The notes below the pieces were generated by a model that had not been told where the DNA came from, searched no databases, and saw nothing but the letters and a program-made list of their open reading frames with translations. From Alteromonas sp. C1M14 (GTDB taxonomy: Bacteria; Pseudomonadota; Gammaproteobacteria; Enterobacterales; Alteromonadaceae): 64,000 nucleotides of DNA. Below are positions 28,863 through 38,384 of this stretch, one piece after another (position 1 is the stretch's first letter; each line of letters begins with the position of its first letter). The DNA is taken from contig NZ_JAHKQF010000015.1 of assembly GCF_018860965.1 (NCBI RefSeq), positions 731,777-795,776 on the forward strand. Reading direction: 5' to 3'. A program made the position numbers and the translations under genes.

Positions 28863-29410
28863 TTCATCGATTTACCGTATTTGTTTGCTTATGGTTGCTC
28901 ACTGTCTGTGCGTATGGAAAAGACATCAGTATTGATACTGCCAAAGCACGGCTTGCCTTAGAGGTTGAGCTGCCAGCTCAAGGCGATTTCACACAAGAAA
29001 AACACTTGGCAATATTGAAACACCCCTTTGTTTCCAGTGGCCGCTACCGTCTTAATCAGGAGCAGTTAGTCTGGGAAACCCTCGCTCCTGCGCCGCAAAC
29101 TTTGACCATGGAAAAGCAAAACGTTTTTTTGTGGGATGAAGCCGCCGGTCGCAGAGAAATGCCCCAAGCCAAGCCCTTTGCCTCGTTAATACAGCAGTTA
29201 TTAACCGGTAATCTTGATGCGTTAGCAAATAGTTTTACTTTTGCTGATGAGCCCAACCGCCCTAACTGCGTGTCTATGCAGCCGAAATCCCGTTCCATCG
29301 CCTCGGTTTTTGCAGGTTTTTTAGTGTGTGGAAAATCCCACATAACCACCATTACCATGACCGACAATGATGGCAATATCACCCTTATCTCTTTAACTCC
29401 AACGCGGTGA
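28859..29410 (+). CDS. apeL: LolA-like periplasmic lipid carrier, ApeL type
   Basis: A 183-residue exported protein with a signal peptide (core FTVFVCLWLLTVCA, cleavage near AYG-KD) and the LolA-type fold: GDFTQEKHLAIL, then SGRYRLNQEQLVWET. It is thought to ferry the polyene lipid across the periplasm. ATGA overlap with apeK; the transporter starts 1 base after its stop. Confidence 0.8.
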   Translation: MIHRFTVFVCLWLLTVCAYGKDISIDTAKARLALEVELPAQGDFTQEKHLAILKHPFVSSGRYRLNQEQLVWETLAPAPQTLTMEKQNVFLWDEAAGRREMPQAKPFASLIQQLLTGNLDALANSFTFADEPNRPNCVSMQPKSRSIASVFAGFLVCGKSHITTITMTDNDGNITLISLTPTR

Positions 29411-29411
29411 T

Positions 29412-31637
29412 ATGTCCCCTATGAAGCTTGGTCGAGGCCCATGGATTTATTTGATTTTAATAATCGGTTGCACGGTGTTTGCCGCCTACGATGTCATTAC
29501 ACAGCGCACCCAATACAATGCCGATATTCGCGCCGCTCTACCCGCGGCCAGTCATTCTCGCCAAGCTAACGCAGACCGCTATTTTTCTGCGCAGGCCATG
29601 CATCAAGGAATTATCTCTGTTCGTGCAGACAGCAATAAAACGCTGCTGTCAGCCATACATCAATACCTAGCTGAACACCATTTTGTGTCACAGCAGCAAC
29701 CTGACAGACAACTGCAAACCTTGGCGCAATTTTACGCCCCTTATAGCCCGCTGATTACAAGTCCGCACTTTTCCCAAGCTCTACAAACATCGGCAAACTA
29801 TTCTCGTTATTTTTATACTCGGCTTTCCGAAACCGCCTCGCCATTTGTATCAGCCTCAATGGCTTTAGATCCCACCCTCAATACGGCGGCGTTTCTTGCT
29901 TACATGACACAGCAAACCACCTTATTTAGCCTAGACAACGACAATCTGATTGTTAATGGTGAACGCGGCCCGCGGATTTTTATTTTCTTCGATTATCAGG
30001 GTCAAGAAAACACAGAAATTCAGCAATTTGATCACTTAGCTACTCACCTAAAACAATGGCAAATCTCGTATCCAAATGCTGATTTAATGTATTCTGGCGC
30101 CCCTTTTCACAATGCTGAAAACACCCAGCTAGCAAAGCAAGAAATGGCGCTATTTAGTACCCTTTCTTTGGTGATTCTTGTGGTGGTGATGGGCATCACA
30201 TTCCGTAACCTTTATACCTTTATGTATATTCACTTATCGGTACTGGCTGCCATACTTGCCGGTTTTGGCGTGTTGCTGATGGTGTTTGCCACCGTACATG
30301 TTTTAGCTCTGGTCTTTGGTATTACCCTTATTGGTATCGCCGTTGACTATACTCTCCACGTTATCGCTCACCAAGATAGTGAGAAAAGCCCCTATCTGAA
30401 AACAATAAAGACAGCCATTTCCTTAGGTTTTGTTACCACGGTACTGGGATATTGCAGTTTCTTATTTACTGGGGTTTCAATGCTTATTCAGGTTGCGGTG
30501 TTTGTTGTGGCCGGATTAACGGCGGCGTGGGGGTTTGCCATGTGGATGGTGCCTGAGACGGCAACCCCCACCTTTAAAAACAGTGTACTTTTTCGGTTTT
30601 CGTTGCGCTATAACCGTGTTTTGTGTCAAGTTTCACCCCGTACCCTACTGACAATAAGTACACTGCTAATCATACTGGCATTGACTTACCTTCAGCCTCA
30701 TTTTGTGCAATCACCCGCTGTACTTAATGCCAGTTCCGCCCAGCTAAAACAGCAGGAAGCCATTCACTATCAATACCTATTTGCCAATCAACAGCGCTAC
30801 CTTGTACACGCTTCTTCAGCACAGCAGTATCTGGAAAAAGAAGCCAAACTTATTACGCAAATACAAACACACTATCCGAGCGCACGCTTCGATGCCATAA
30901 GCCTATGGCTCCCCCCGGTTTCCCAGCAATTGAAAAATCGGCAACATTGGCAGCAGGCGGTAAACACGGGCACTTTTTCTCCTGTTAGCGAATGGGTATC
31001 CGCGCCCATTCCTGCTCTCCCTGAGACACTGCTAAGGCCTAGTGATTTTACACGCCCCCCGTTAAGCACCCTCTATGATAGTCATATCTATGAACAGTCA
31101 GATGGGGTAACTGGGTGGTTTTCTGTCACCTTAGCGCCGGAAGCGGCATTCAGCGCCTCTTTGGATCTCGAGGAAGGGGTGAAATACGACAAAGTGCTTA
31201 TCTTGTCTCAAGCGATGGCTAGCCTTATTCATCATGTAGCAATGATTGCCCTAATAACCCTTGGTATTATCTGTGTGGTTATTTTTGCCCGCCATGGAAT
31301 AGGCCGCGCGCTGTTATCTCTTATTGTCCTTGTTAATATTGTTGGCGGCGCACTACTTGTAAGCTTTAGCATTGACGCCATGCTCACCTTATTTCATCTG
31401 CTTGCCGTGATGTTAATTCTTGCTCTTGCCGCCGACTATCTTATTTTTTATTTAAGTCAGGGCCGTGAGCCCAATACCCAGTTTGCCATCACACTGTCGG
31501 GCATAACCTCCCTAAGTGTGTTTGGCGTATTAGTCTTCAGTCAAACACCGGCTATCCACCAGCTAGGATTGACTGTCTTAACTGGCGTGCTGCTCACGCT
31601 CATTTTAACGCCACTTGTGACAAAGGAATTTACGTGA
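29412..31637 (+). CDS. apeM: MMPL/RND-family exporter, ApeM type
   Basis: A 741-residue inner-membrane transporter with about 12 TM helices in two repeats: one TM, a periplasmic domain, then five TMs, twice over. Segments such as ALVFGITLIGIAVDYTLHV and LALAADYLIFY correspond to the two paired RND cores. It is expected to move the aryl-polyene lipid out of the inner membrane. It overlaps the flavoprotein gene by 4 bases. Confidence 0.85.
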   Translation: MSPMKLGRGPWIYLILIIGCTVFAAYDVITQRTQYNADIRAALPAASHSRQANADRYFSAQAMHQGIISVRADSNKTLLSAIHQYLAEHHFVSQQQPDRQLQTLAQFYAPYSPLITSPHFSQALQTSANYSRYFYTRLSETASPFVSASMALDPTLNTAAFLAYMTQQTTLFSLDNDNLIVNGERGPRIFIFFDYQGQENTEIQQFDHLATHLKQWQISYPNADLMYSGAPFHNAENTQLAKQEMALFSTLSLVILVVVMGITFRNLYTFMYIHLSVLAAILAGFGVLLMVFATVHVLALVFGITLIGIAVDYTLHVIAHQDSEKSPYLKTIKTAISLGFVTTVLGYCSFLFTGVSMLIQVAVFVVAGLTAAWGFAMWMVPETATPTFKNSVLFRFSLRYNRVLCQVSPRTLLTISTLLIILALTYLQPHFVQSPAVLNASSAQLKQQEAIHYQYLFANQQRYLVHASSAQQYLEKEAKLITQIQTHYPSARFDAISLWLPPVSQQLKNRQHWQQAVNTGTFSPVSEWVSAPIPALPETLLRPSDFTRPPLSTLYDSHIYEQSDGVTGWFSVTLAPEAAFSASLDLEEGVKYDKVLILSQAMASLIHHVAMIALITLGIICVVIFARHGIGRALLSLIVLVNIVGGALLVSFSIDAMLTLFHLLAVMLILALAADYLIFYLSQGREPNTQFAITLSGITSLSVFGVLVFSQTPAIHQLGLTVLTGVLLTLILTPLVTKEFT

Positions 31638-32872
31638 CTACAGAGGATTATGATGTAGTAATTATTGGCGCAGGCCCAGCCGGCGCTTTGGCGGGAAGTT
31701 TGTTAGCCCAGGCGGGTTGGCGGGTGTTGGCATTAGAGAAATCCCACTTTCCCCGTTTCAGCATTGGTGAAAGCTTGCTACCCCAAAGTATGGTGTATTT
31801 AGAGGCGGCTGGATTTACTGACCGCTTACATGCCCATGCCAAAGACCTCGGGTTTCAGTTTAAAGACGGTGCAGCATTTGCCAAAAATGGGCATCAAACT
31901 CATTTTAACTTTAATCAGAAGTTCACGCCGGGGCCGGGCACCACTTACCAAGTAAAACGCGCTGCCTTCGATAAATTATTGGCCGATGAAGCCCAAAATA
32001 AAGGCTTAAACATTCGATTTGGCCATCAGGTTACCCGTGTTGAACTTTCCGATAACAAACAACTGCTTGATGTGAATGGCGACGCTGGAGATTACAAAGT
32101 CTCAGCGCAATTCGTATTGGATGCCAGCGGCTTTGGACGAGTACTGCCTCGACTTCTAGATCTTCATCGTCCCAGCTCTCAGCCCACCAGAAAGGCCATA
32201 TTCACCCACGTAGAAGACAACATTTCAGATCCGAGCTTTGATCGTAACAAGATCCTCATTTCGGTACATCCACAACATGAAGATATTTGGTATTGGCTGA
32301 TTCCTTTTTCTGACGGCACCTGTAGCCTAGGTGTGGTAGGGCTAAGTGAGCAAATCCAAAGTCAGAACTCCCCCTTAGCCACATTGCAGCGTTTTGTTGC
32401 ACAATCAGATAATCTGCAGCCTTTGTTAGCGAATGCACAATGGCAACAAGAAGCAAAAACCTTGGGAGGATACAGCGCGAGCGTTTGTTCTCTTCATGGC
32501 AAAGGCTACGCATTACTTGGCAATGCCGGTGAATTTTTAGATCCTGTTTTTTCCTCTGGCGTGACCATCGCGTTGCATTCTGCTTCACTCATCGCGCCAT
32601 TAGTGGATCGAATTTTACACGGAGAGTCTGTGGATTTAGAAAAAGAGTATGCCGAGCCGTTAAAACAAGGCATTGATTGTTTCCGCACCTTTGTGAATGC
32701 GTGGTACACCGGTGAATTTCAAACAGTTATCTTTTCTGCTGCCCAGCAGGACAAGGTGCGCGACATGATTTCATCCATTTTAGCTGGCTATGCGTGGGAT
32801 ACAACAAACCCTTATGTCGCCCAAAGTGAACGCCGACTCCGGGTGCTTCACAGTGTATGTAAAGAGCTGTGA
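31634..32872 (+). CDS. Flavin-dependent oxidoreductase with halogenase signature
   Basis: A 412-residue FAD protein of the tryptophan/phenol halogenase superfamily. The FAD-binding site is IIGAGPAGALAGSL (residues 10-23), then FPRFSIGESLLPQS. The halogenase-type motif W219-Y-W221-L-I223-P224 matches WxWxIP, and K77 in LGFQFKDGAAF sits where phenolic halogenases carry the catalytic lysine. The GNAGEFLDPVFSSGV loop contacts FAD. So it may chlorinate or brominate the aryl ring, as in xanthomonadins and some flexirubins; a plain hydroxylase or reductase remains possible because the signature also appears in non-halogenating relatives. GTG start in an overlap with apeM. Confidence 0.72.
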   Translation: MTTEDYDVVIIGAGPAGALAGSLLAQAGWRVLALEKSHFPRFSIGESLLPQSMVYLEAAGFTDRLHAHAKDLGFQFKDGAAFAKNGHQTHFNFNQKFTPGPGTTYQVKRAAFDKLLADEAQNKGLNIRFGHQVTRVELSDNKQLLDVNGDAGDYKVSAQFVLDASGFGRVLPRLLDLHRPSSQPTRKAIFTHVEDNISDPSFDRNKILISVHPQHEDIWYWLIPFSDGTCSLGVVGLSEQIQSQNSPLATLQRFVAQSDNLQPLLANAQWQQEAKTLGGYSASVCSLHGKGYALLGNAGEFLDPVFSSGVTIALHSASLIAPLVDRILHGESVDLEKEYAEPLKQGIDCFRTFVNAWYTGEFQTVIFSAAQQDKVRDMISSILAGYAWDTTNPYVAQSERRLRVLHSVCKEL

Positions 32873-33441
32873 TCATGGGCCGATCCTCTGTACTTCTTGT
32901 GTTCCTAATCAGCCTCAGCCTTCTTTCAGGCTGTATAAGTACTCCAATTTCACACAACACCGAGAATAAGGTTAGCCTAAGTGACGGGATCTATTTGCAA
33001 CTCTCTGCTCCCCCGGCGTCACTGTGGGGGACAAGCCGTGCAGAGCTGCTTACCGCTTATTACAACAACACAACAAAACAGGCCGTGGTGCAAACCGAAT
33101 TTAGCGAAGGGCGTATTGTCATTGCTGCCTTTACCTTATCTGGCGTACCCATTATGACCATGGTTTGGCAACCAACAGTAGGAACAACCGCGAAAACCTA
33201 TTTTGAGGTGGAAAATTTAACCCCATCCTTTATTATTGCCGACCTTCAACTGGCGCTATGGCCTGAAGCCGTTCTTAACGCGCATATAGAAGGCACGGAG
33301 GTAGCGGTGCATCTAGCCGGTGATAGCCGCGCAGTCACCCAGGCTGGCAAGGCTGTCGTACACATAAAGAAGAGCGGGGATACGATCTTTATCTCACATA
33401 TCGATAAAGGCTATGAAATTTCGTTGGAGACCATTAAGTAA
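32869..33441 (+). CDS. apeN: DUF3261-type lipoprotein, ApeN type
   Basis: A 190-residue lipoprotein with lipobox LLSGC (cysteine about residue 27). The mature part, for example WGTSRAELLTAYY and TMVWQPTVGTTAK, fits the DUF3261 proteins found in APE clusters, thought to act at the outer membrane in receiving the polyene lipid. GTG at 32869 overlaps the flavoprotein stop; an ATG two codons later is the alternative start. Confidence 0.75.
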   Translation: MIMGRSSVLLVFLISLSLLSGCISTPISHNTENKVSLSDGIYLQLSAPPASLWGTSRAELLTAYYNNTTKQAVVQTEFSEGRIVIAAFTLSGVPIMTMVWQPTVGTTAKTYFEVENLTPSFIIADLQLALWPEAVLNAHIEGTEVAVHLAGDSRAVTQAGKAVVHIKKSGDTIFISHIDKGYEISLETIK

Positions 33442-33443
33442 CG

Positions 33444-34637
33444 ATGCCTATTACTCTGGAGACATTGGGAGTGGTTTGCTCACTGGGCGCAGACAGTACC
33501 CGTGTGCGTGACAAGCTCACCGCCCCCGACCACAAGCCTGTCCATTTAACTTGCAATAGCCAATGGCATGTTGAGAAGCATCCGATGTGGGTGGGCGAAG
33601 TGACAGCCCCTTTACCTCCTATGCAGGCTATCCCAAGCTGTCACCAATCCAGAAATAACCAACTTGCCTTGGCTGCCTACCAGCAAATTTCCCATTCTGT
33701 AGATAGCTGGAAAGCCCAGCATTCATCCCAACGGCTTGGGGTGATCATTGGCACCAGTACATCCGGTATTGCCAGCGGTGAAAGTGCTGTAGCGCATTTT
33801 CTTCAACAGCAACATTGGCCCCATGGCTTCCACTACAGTAAGCAGGAAATGTCAGCCCCCGCCGATTTTCTTGCCTATTTGAGTGATGCAAAAGGTCCTG
33901 TGTATTCCGTATCTACAGCGTGTACATCCGGAGCCAAAGCCTTAGCTAGCGCTCGCGCTCTTATTAGCGCCGGCATCATTGACGCGGCCATTTGCGGCGG
34001 CGTAGATAGCTTAAGCGGATTGCCGATAAATGGCTTTAGCGCCTTAGAAGCCGTATCAAAAGGAATATGTCGCCCCTTCGATGCCCACCGTGATGGGATT
34101 AATTTAGGCGAAGGAGCCGCGCTATTTTTTATGACTAAAAACCCCCAAGGGATCGCATTATCTGGCGTCGGTGAATCATCGGACGCCTACCACATCTCTA
34201 GCCCTCATCCTGAAGGCGCCGGCGCCCAAGCCGCCATGAACAGTGCACTGCGAGACGCAGACTGCCGAGCTAAGGATATAAGCTATTTAAATCTTCACGG
34301 TACCGCTACGGTTAAAAATGATGAGATGGAATCCGCTGCGGTAGCCCGCGTGTTTAGTGCAGGGGTGCCTTGTAGTTCAACTAAACACCTTACCGGCCAT
34401 ACATTAGGTGCCGCCGGTGCCTTAGAAGCGGCCTTTTGCTGGCTATTGATGAAAAGCGAACAACAACAGGTTCAGCTACCGAGAAATCATACCCGTTGTG
34501 GAGATCCTAATTTACCGGCACTTGACTTGGTCGAGACCCAAACGGTAACCCAACCCAAATACTGTATGTCGAACTCCTTCGCCTTTGGCGGTAATAACAT
34601 CAGTTTAATTCTGGAGCATGTATATGACAGCGTATGA
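33444..34637 (+). CDS. apeO: Beta-ketoacyl-ACP synthase, ApeO type
   Basis: A 397-residue ketosynthase with a complete Cys-His-His triad: C160 in VSTACTSGAKAL, histidines in NLHGTATVKND and STKHLTGHTLGAAG. It condenses malonyl-ACP with the growing aryl polyene, with the short ApeC as partner. It starts 2 bases after apeN and overlaps apeP by 20 bases. Confidence 0.9.
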   Translation: MPITLETLGVVCSLGADSTRVRDKLTAPDHKPVHLTCNSQWHVEKHPMWVGEVTAPLPPMQAIPSCHQSRNNQLALAAYQQISHSVDSWKAQHSSQRLGVIIGTSTSGIASGESAVAHFLQQQHWPHGFHYSKQEMSAPADFLAYLSDAKGPVYSVSTACTSGAKALASARALISAGIIDAAICGGVDSLSGLPINGFSALEAVSKGICRPFDAHRDGINLGEGAALFFMTKNPQGIALSGVGESSDAYHISSPHPEGAGAQAAMNSALRDADCRAKDISYLNLHGTATVKNDEMESAAVARVFSAGVPCSSTKHLTGHTLGAAGALEAAFCWLLMKSEQQQVQLPRNHTRCGDPNLPALDLVETQTVTQPKYCMSNSFAFGGNNISLILEHVYDSV

Positions 34638-35049
34638 AGTAGAAGACGTGCTGACTCATGAAGCCCCGATGATCCTTATTAATCGGTTGCATTCCTATAC
34701 CGAAGAATCCGCCCAGTGTGAAGTTAGCATCAGTGAAACATCGCCATTTTTTGATCCCACCCTTAATGGTGTACCCTCTCATATTGGCATTGAATATATG
34801 GCTCAAACCATTGCCGCGTTTGCTGGTGCCAATGATTTAGATGCGGGTAGAGAAAAAAAGGTCGGTTTTCTATTGGGGTCACGCAAATACAACAGTACAA
34901 TTCCCGTTTATAAAAACGGCTGTTCACTGCAGGTTACTGTTCAACGTTTATTCCAAGAAGAAAGTGGGCTTGGGGTTTTCGATTGCCACATTACACTATC
35001 GGAAAACCGGGTGAGTTCGGCCAAAGTGAATGTCTTTCAGCCCGTTTGA
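34618..35049 (+). CDS. apeP: Hot-dog dehydratase, ApeP type
   Basis: A 143-residue hot-dog protein; the active-site-type segments are LTHEAPMILINR and VPSHIGIEYMAQTIAAFAG. APE clusters carry two dehydratases, ApeI and ApeP, which share the dehydration steps. It overlaps the end of apeO. Confidence 0.82.
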   Translation: MYMTAYEVEDVLTHEAPMILINRLHSYTEESAQCEVSISETSPFFDPTLNGVPSHIGIEYMAQTIAAFAGANDLDAGREKKVGFLLGSRKYNSTIPVYKNGCSLQVTVQRLFQEESGLGVFDCHITLSENRVSSAKVNVFQPV

Positions 35050-35070
35050 CCAACATAAGCGAAGAATCGA

Positions 35071-35796
35071 ATGAATAAAAGAGTACTAGTCACAGGCTCA
35101 AGCCGAGGCATTGGTAAAGCCATTGCCCTTCGCCTTGCCAGCGCTGGATTCGATATCGCCCTACACTGTCGACAACGTAGGGAGCAAGCTGAAGCGGTGA
35201 AACAAGCCATCGAAGGAATGGGAAGAACCGCCACCGTATTGCAATTTGATGTCTGTGATCGAGAACAAACCCAACAGGCCATCGTTGCCGATATAGACGC
35301 CAACGGCCCCTATTATGGTGTGGTCTGCAACGCCGGTACCACCCGCGACATGGCCTTCCCCGCCATGGAAGGAGACGATTGGGATAGCGTAATCAAGACC
35401 GGACTAGAAGGTTTTTATAACGTTATTCATCCTACCACTATGCCCATGGTACGCGCTAAGCAAGGGGGCAGAATCGTCACCATGTCTTCGGTATCGGGGA
35501 TTGCCGGAAACCGCGGTCAGGTTAATTACAGTGCTGCCAAAGCCGGGGTAATAGGTGCAACCAAAGCGCTAGCGTTGGAATTAGCTAAGCGCAAGATCAC
35601 CGTAAATTGTGTGGCACCCGGGCTCATTGAAACGGAAATGACCGCAGATTTACCCACCGATGAAATCTTAAAAATGGTACCACTTAGACGAATAGGAAGT
35701 GTCAATGAGGTTGCCAGCACCGTAAACTTCCTGATGTCTGACGAAGCGGCTTATATTACTCGCCAAGTGATTTCAGTGAACGGAGGCTTGATATAA
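35071..35796 (+). CDS. apeQ: 3-ketoacyl-ACP reductase (FabG-like), ApeQ type
   Basis: A 241-residue short-chain dehydrogenase with NADPH-binding TGSSRGIGKAIALRLA, NAG in CNAGTTRD, and the catalytic Ser, Tyr and Lys in SSVSGIAGNRGQVNYSAAK. It reduces the beta-keto group in each extension cycle. TAATG overlap with apeR. Confidence 0.92.
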   Translation: MNKRVLVTGSSRGIGKAIALRLASAGFDIALHCRQRREQAEAVKQAIEGMGRTATVLQFDVCDREQTQQAIVADIDANGPYYGVVCNAGTTRDMAFPAMEGDDWDSVIKTGLEGFYNVIHPTTMPMVRAKQGGRIVTMSSVSGIAGNRGQVNYSAAKAGVIGATKALALELAKRKITVNCVAPGLIETEMTADLPTDEILKMVPLRRIGSVNEVASTVNFLMSDEAAYITRQVISVNGGLI

Positions 35797-37019
35797 TGAA
35801 ACGGGTTGTAATCACCGGCACATCAGCGGTAACCGCATTAGGAGATAGTTGGTCGGCGTTTTCCCATGGCTTGCGCGCAGAAAAAAATGCCGTACAAGTG
35901 ATGCCGGAATGGGGGTTTATTGATGGCATGCAAACCCGTTTAGCGGCCCCCGTCACCGACTTTGTGGTGCCTTCTCATTATAAACGCAAAAAAATCCGTT
36001 CTATGGGACGTGTATCACTGATGTCTACCCGGGCCACAGAAATCGCACTGGAAGCAGCTGGACTGTTAAACACCGATACCCTCACTAATGGTGATACGGG
36101 CATTGCTTATGGTTCTTCCACCGGCTCAACAACACCGCTTAAAGCCTTCGGTAACATGATGAACACCGGCGAGATGAGCGGCGTAACAGCCACCAGCTAT
36201 ATACAAATGATGGCCCATACAGCCCCGGTCAATATAGGTGTATTTTTTTCAGTTAAAGGCCGTATTATTACCACCAGTTCAGCGTGTACCTCTGGCTCCC
36301 AAGGTATTGGCTATGCCTACGAAGCCATTAAATTTGGTCGGCAAAAGGTCATGATAGCCGGCGGAGCCGAAGAGCTTTGCGCCACTGAGGCCGCGGTGTT
36401 CGACACCCTCTTTGCCACTAGCTTAAAAAATGACACGCCAGAATTAACGCCCCGCCCTTTTGATGCCAACCGCGACGGATTGGTTATCGGAGAAGGCGCT
36501 TGCACCTTTATCCTCGAAGAGTTGACCCATGCCCAAGCACGAGGAGCGAAAATACTAGGCGAAGTTGTGGGCTTTGGATGCAACTCTGACGGCGATCATA
36601 TTACGCAACCGCAATCTCATATGATGGAGCGGGTAATGAAAGACGCCATGACAGATGCGGGCATTGACGCCAGTGACATTGGCTACGTTAATGCACACGG
36701 CACGGCAACCCAAATTGGTGATATTGCCGAGACAACTGCCACCAAAAATGCACTTGGATATAAACCAATCAGCTCATTAAAAAGTTACCTAGGGCATACC
36801 CTTGGAGCCTGTGGAGCCATAGAAGCCTGGGCAAGTATCAACATGATGAACGATGGGTGGTTCGCACCTACCATCAACCTAAACACCCTTGATGAGCAAT
36901 GTGCGGATCTTGATTATCTGGGATCAGGCGGGCGCAAAATAGACACCGGTTATGTTATGTCAAACAACTTTGCGTTTGGCGGCATCAATACGTCACTGAT
37001 TTTAAAACGCTGGCATTAA
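35796..37019 (+). CDS. apeR: Beta-ketoacyl-ACP synthase, ApeR type
   Basis: A 407-residue ketosynthase with C164 in TTSSACTSGSQGIG, and histidines in NAHGTATQIGD and SYLGHTLGACG. It is the second full ketosynthase of the pathway; in APE systems one of the pair is proposed to prime. It is the last gene of the overlapping core, ending at a hairpin. Confidence 0.9.
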   Translation: MKRVVITGTSAVTALGDSWSAFSHGLRAEKNAVQVMPEWGFIDGMQTRLAAPVTDFVVPSHYKRKKIRSMGRVSLMSTRATEIALEAAGLLNTDTLTNGDTGIAYGSSTGSTTPLKAFGNMMNTGEMSGVTATSYIQMMAHTAPVNIGVFFSVKGRIITTSSACTSGSQGIGYAYEAIKFGRQKVMIAGGAEELCATEAAVFDTLFATSLKNDTPELTPRPFDANRDGLVIGEGACTFILEELTHAQARGAKILGEVVGFGCNSDGDHITQPQSHMMERVMKDAMTDAGIDASDIGYVNAHGTATQIGDIAETTATKNALGYKPISSLKSYLGHTLGACGAIEAWASINMMNDGWFAPTINLNTLDEQCADLDYLGSGGRKIDTGYVMSNNFAFGGINTSLILKRWH

Positions 37020-37046
37020 AAAAGGCTGCCCATACCTGGCAGCCTT
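37019..37046. terminator. Terminator between apeR and the lipoprotein gene
   Basis: GGCTGCC at 37024-37030 pairs with GGCAGCC at 37038-37044 around CATACCT. The A run on the left gives a good T tract for the minus-strand gene; the plus-strand side has only TTAAAAT, so termination of the APE operon here is weaker. Confidence 0.7.
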
Positions 37047-37065
37047 AAAATAAACGCCCATTGGC

Positions 37066-37449
37066 TCAGTCAGCCATCGAGGCATATCTCAATATTTCAG
37101 CCTCTAAAAATGCAATCCATTTGTTATAGTTTCGATGAATTTCATTATCATCGCCGTCGTAGTCTAAGTTTTTGCTATCGACATAACGAATAGAGAAACC
37201 ATTAGTCGAATAAGGTATACGTATTTTTGCATAATGGCTACGCACGTATATTTCACCAATGACTTCTTGGGCATCAGCACTCACCACACGCCAGCGCTTA
37301 TAATTTAGGGCTTGTTCAATTGCCTGCTTTGCCTTTTCGCTGGTCAGTGGTTGATAGAATTTCACATCATCAGCGTTATACAGTGGCTGCCCTGTCATAC
37401 ACGCCGTTAGCGCAACAACAGAAAAAAGAAAAAATAGCTTCCTTAACAT
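37066..37449 (-). CDS. Small lipoprotein of unknown function
   Basis: A 127-residue lipoprotein with lipobox LTAC (cysteine about residue 17). I do not recognise the mature domain, which has QAIEQALNYKRWRVV and RSHYAKIRIPY in its middle. The ATG at 37449 is chosen for its GAGGAAA site; the upstream TTG would overlap that site. It is divergent from the PPTase gene, inside the APE neighbourhood, so a role in the cluster is possible but unproven. Confidence 0.65.
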   Translation of the reverse strand: MLRKLFFLFSVVALTACMTGQPLYNADDVKFYQPLTSEKAKQAIEQALNYKRWRVVSADAQEVIGEIYVRSHYAKIRIPYSTNGFSIRYVDSKNLDYDGDDNEIHRNYNKWIAFLEAEILRYASMAD

Positions 37450-37509
37450 TTTTCGTTTCCTCAATATAATATGACCCTCAAGTTTAATTCATTGGCAGAT
37501 TAACGAACA

Positions 37510-38151
37510 GTGTTACTTTACGTTTCTCCCTCTCCACCTATATTGCCCTTATTTGTTTTTGCCTACCCAAGGCAACAGGAGCAGGCGAACTTAATGAATT
37601 GGCTTTCCCCCCAAGAACATGAGCAAGGTTTACAGCGTCGACATCCGAATAAACGAACGGAATTTATTTTCAGTCGGGCGCTAATAAAAAAGCAGTTGGG
37701 CATGACACAGCACCAAGCTAGCACCAGTACGCTAAAGTTAGAGAAGCACTTTTTAGTTTGCACAACCCTACCTGATACAGCCATTAGTCTCTCCCATAGC
37801 CACGGTCTTTTAGCCTTTTGTATTTATGATCCTAATCGGTTTCATATTGGTGTGGATGTCGAGTTGCAAAAACCACGGCAAAATTTCGCCGACTTAAGCG
37901 GTGTCTTTCATGAATCCGAATGCAGTGACGAGAGTGACCTGTTTTATTTACGGTGGACAGCAAAAGAAGCCCTCGCCAAAGCCCTATCTTTACCGCTAAC
38001 TCAAATGCTCCCTCTTCCGGTAGCGGAAGTGTTATCCAAGCACGGCGTTAGCTTAAGCTCGGGGTTGTTCGGTAACCATCGCTGGTCAGTGGCCATGCCC
38101 GCCGATTCGTTCAACGAGATACGGATACATTCGCTTACTCTCCCCGAGTAA
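37510..38151 (+). CDS. 4'-phosphopantetheinyl transferase
   Basis: A 213-residue Sfp-type PPTase that converts apo-ACP to holo-ACP using CoA. The magnesium-binding region is IGVDVELQKPR (about residue 115) and the signature WTAKEALAKALSLPL (about residue 151). Start is GTG at 37510. Its place just after apeR implies that it activates ApeE and ApeF. Confidence 0.87.
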   Translation: MLLYVSPSPPILPLFVFAYPRQQEQANLMNWLSPQEHEQGLQRRHPNKRTEFIFSRALIKKQLGMTQHQASTSTLKLEKHFLVCTTLPDTAISLSHSHGLLAFCIYDPNRFHIGVDVELQKPRQNFADLSGVFHESECSDESDLFYLRWTAKEALAKALSLPLTQMLPLPVAEVLSKHGVSLSSGLFGNHRWSVAMPADSFNEIRIHSLTLPE

Positions 38152-38384
38152 AACATCCCCCATCCCACTCGGAAATTTCTACACATCACACCGCAAACTT
38201 TCCCCAGTTCCTTTTCATCGGCTGTTACTAGCTTATCAGAAACACCCATCAACCCCCTTAATTTCAATGCCTTACAGAGTTTCTCATTGGTTTTTTTTCT
38301 GTGGAATAATTCCTGCAGCGGTAAGTGATGGTAAGACCAAGACTATTTACTGATCTCATTGTGGGGTTGGCATGAGGAGGAACA

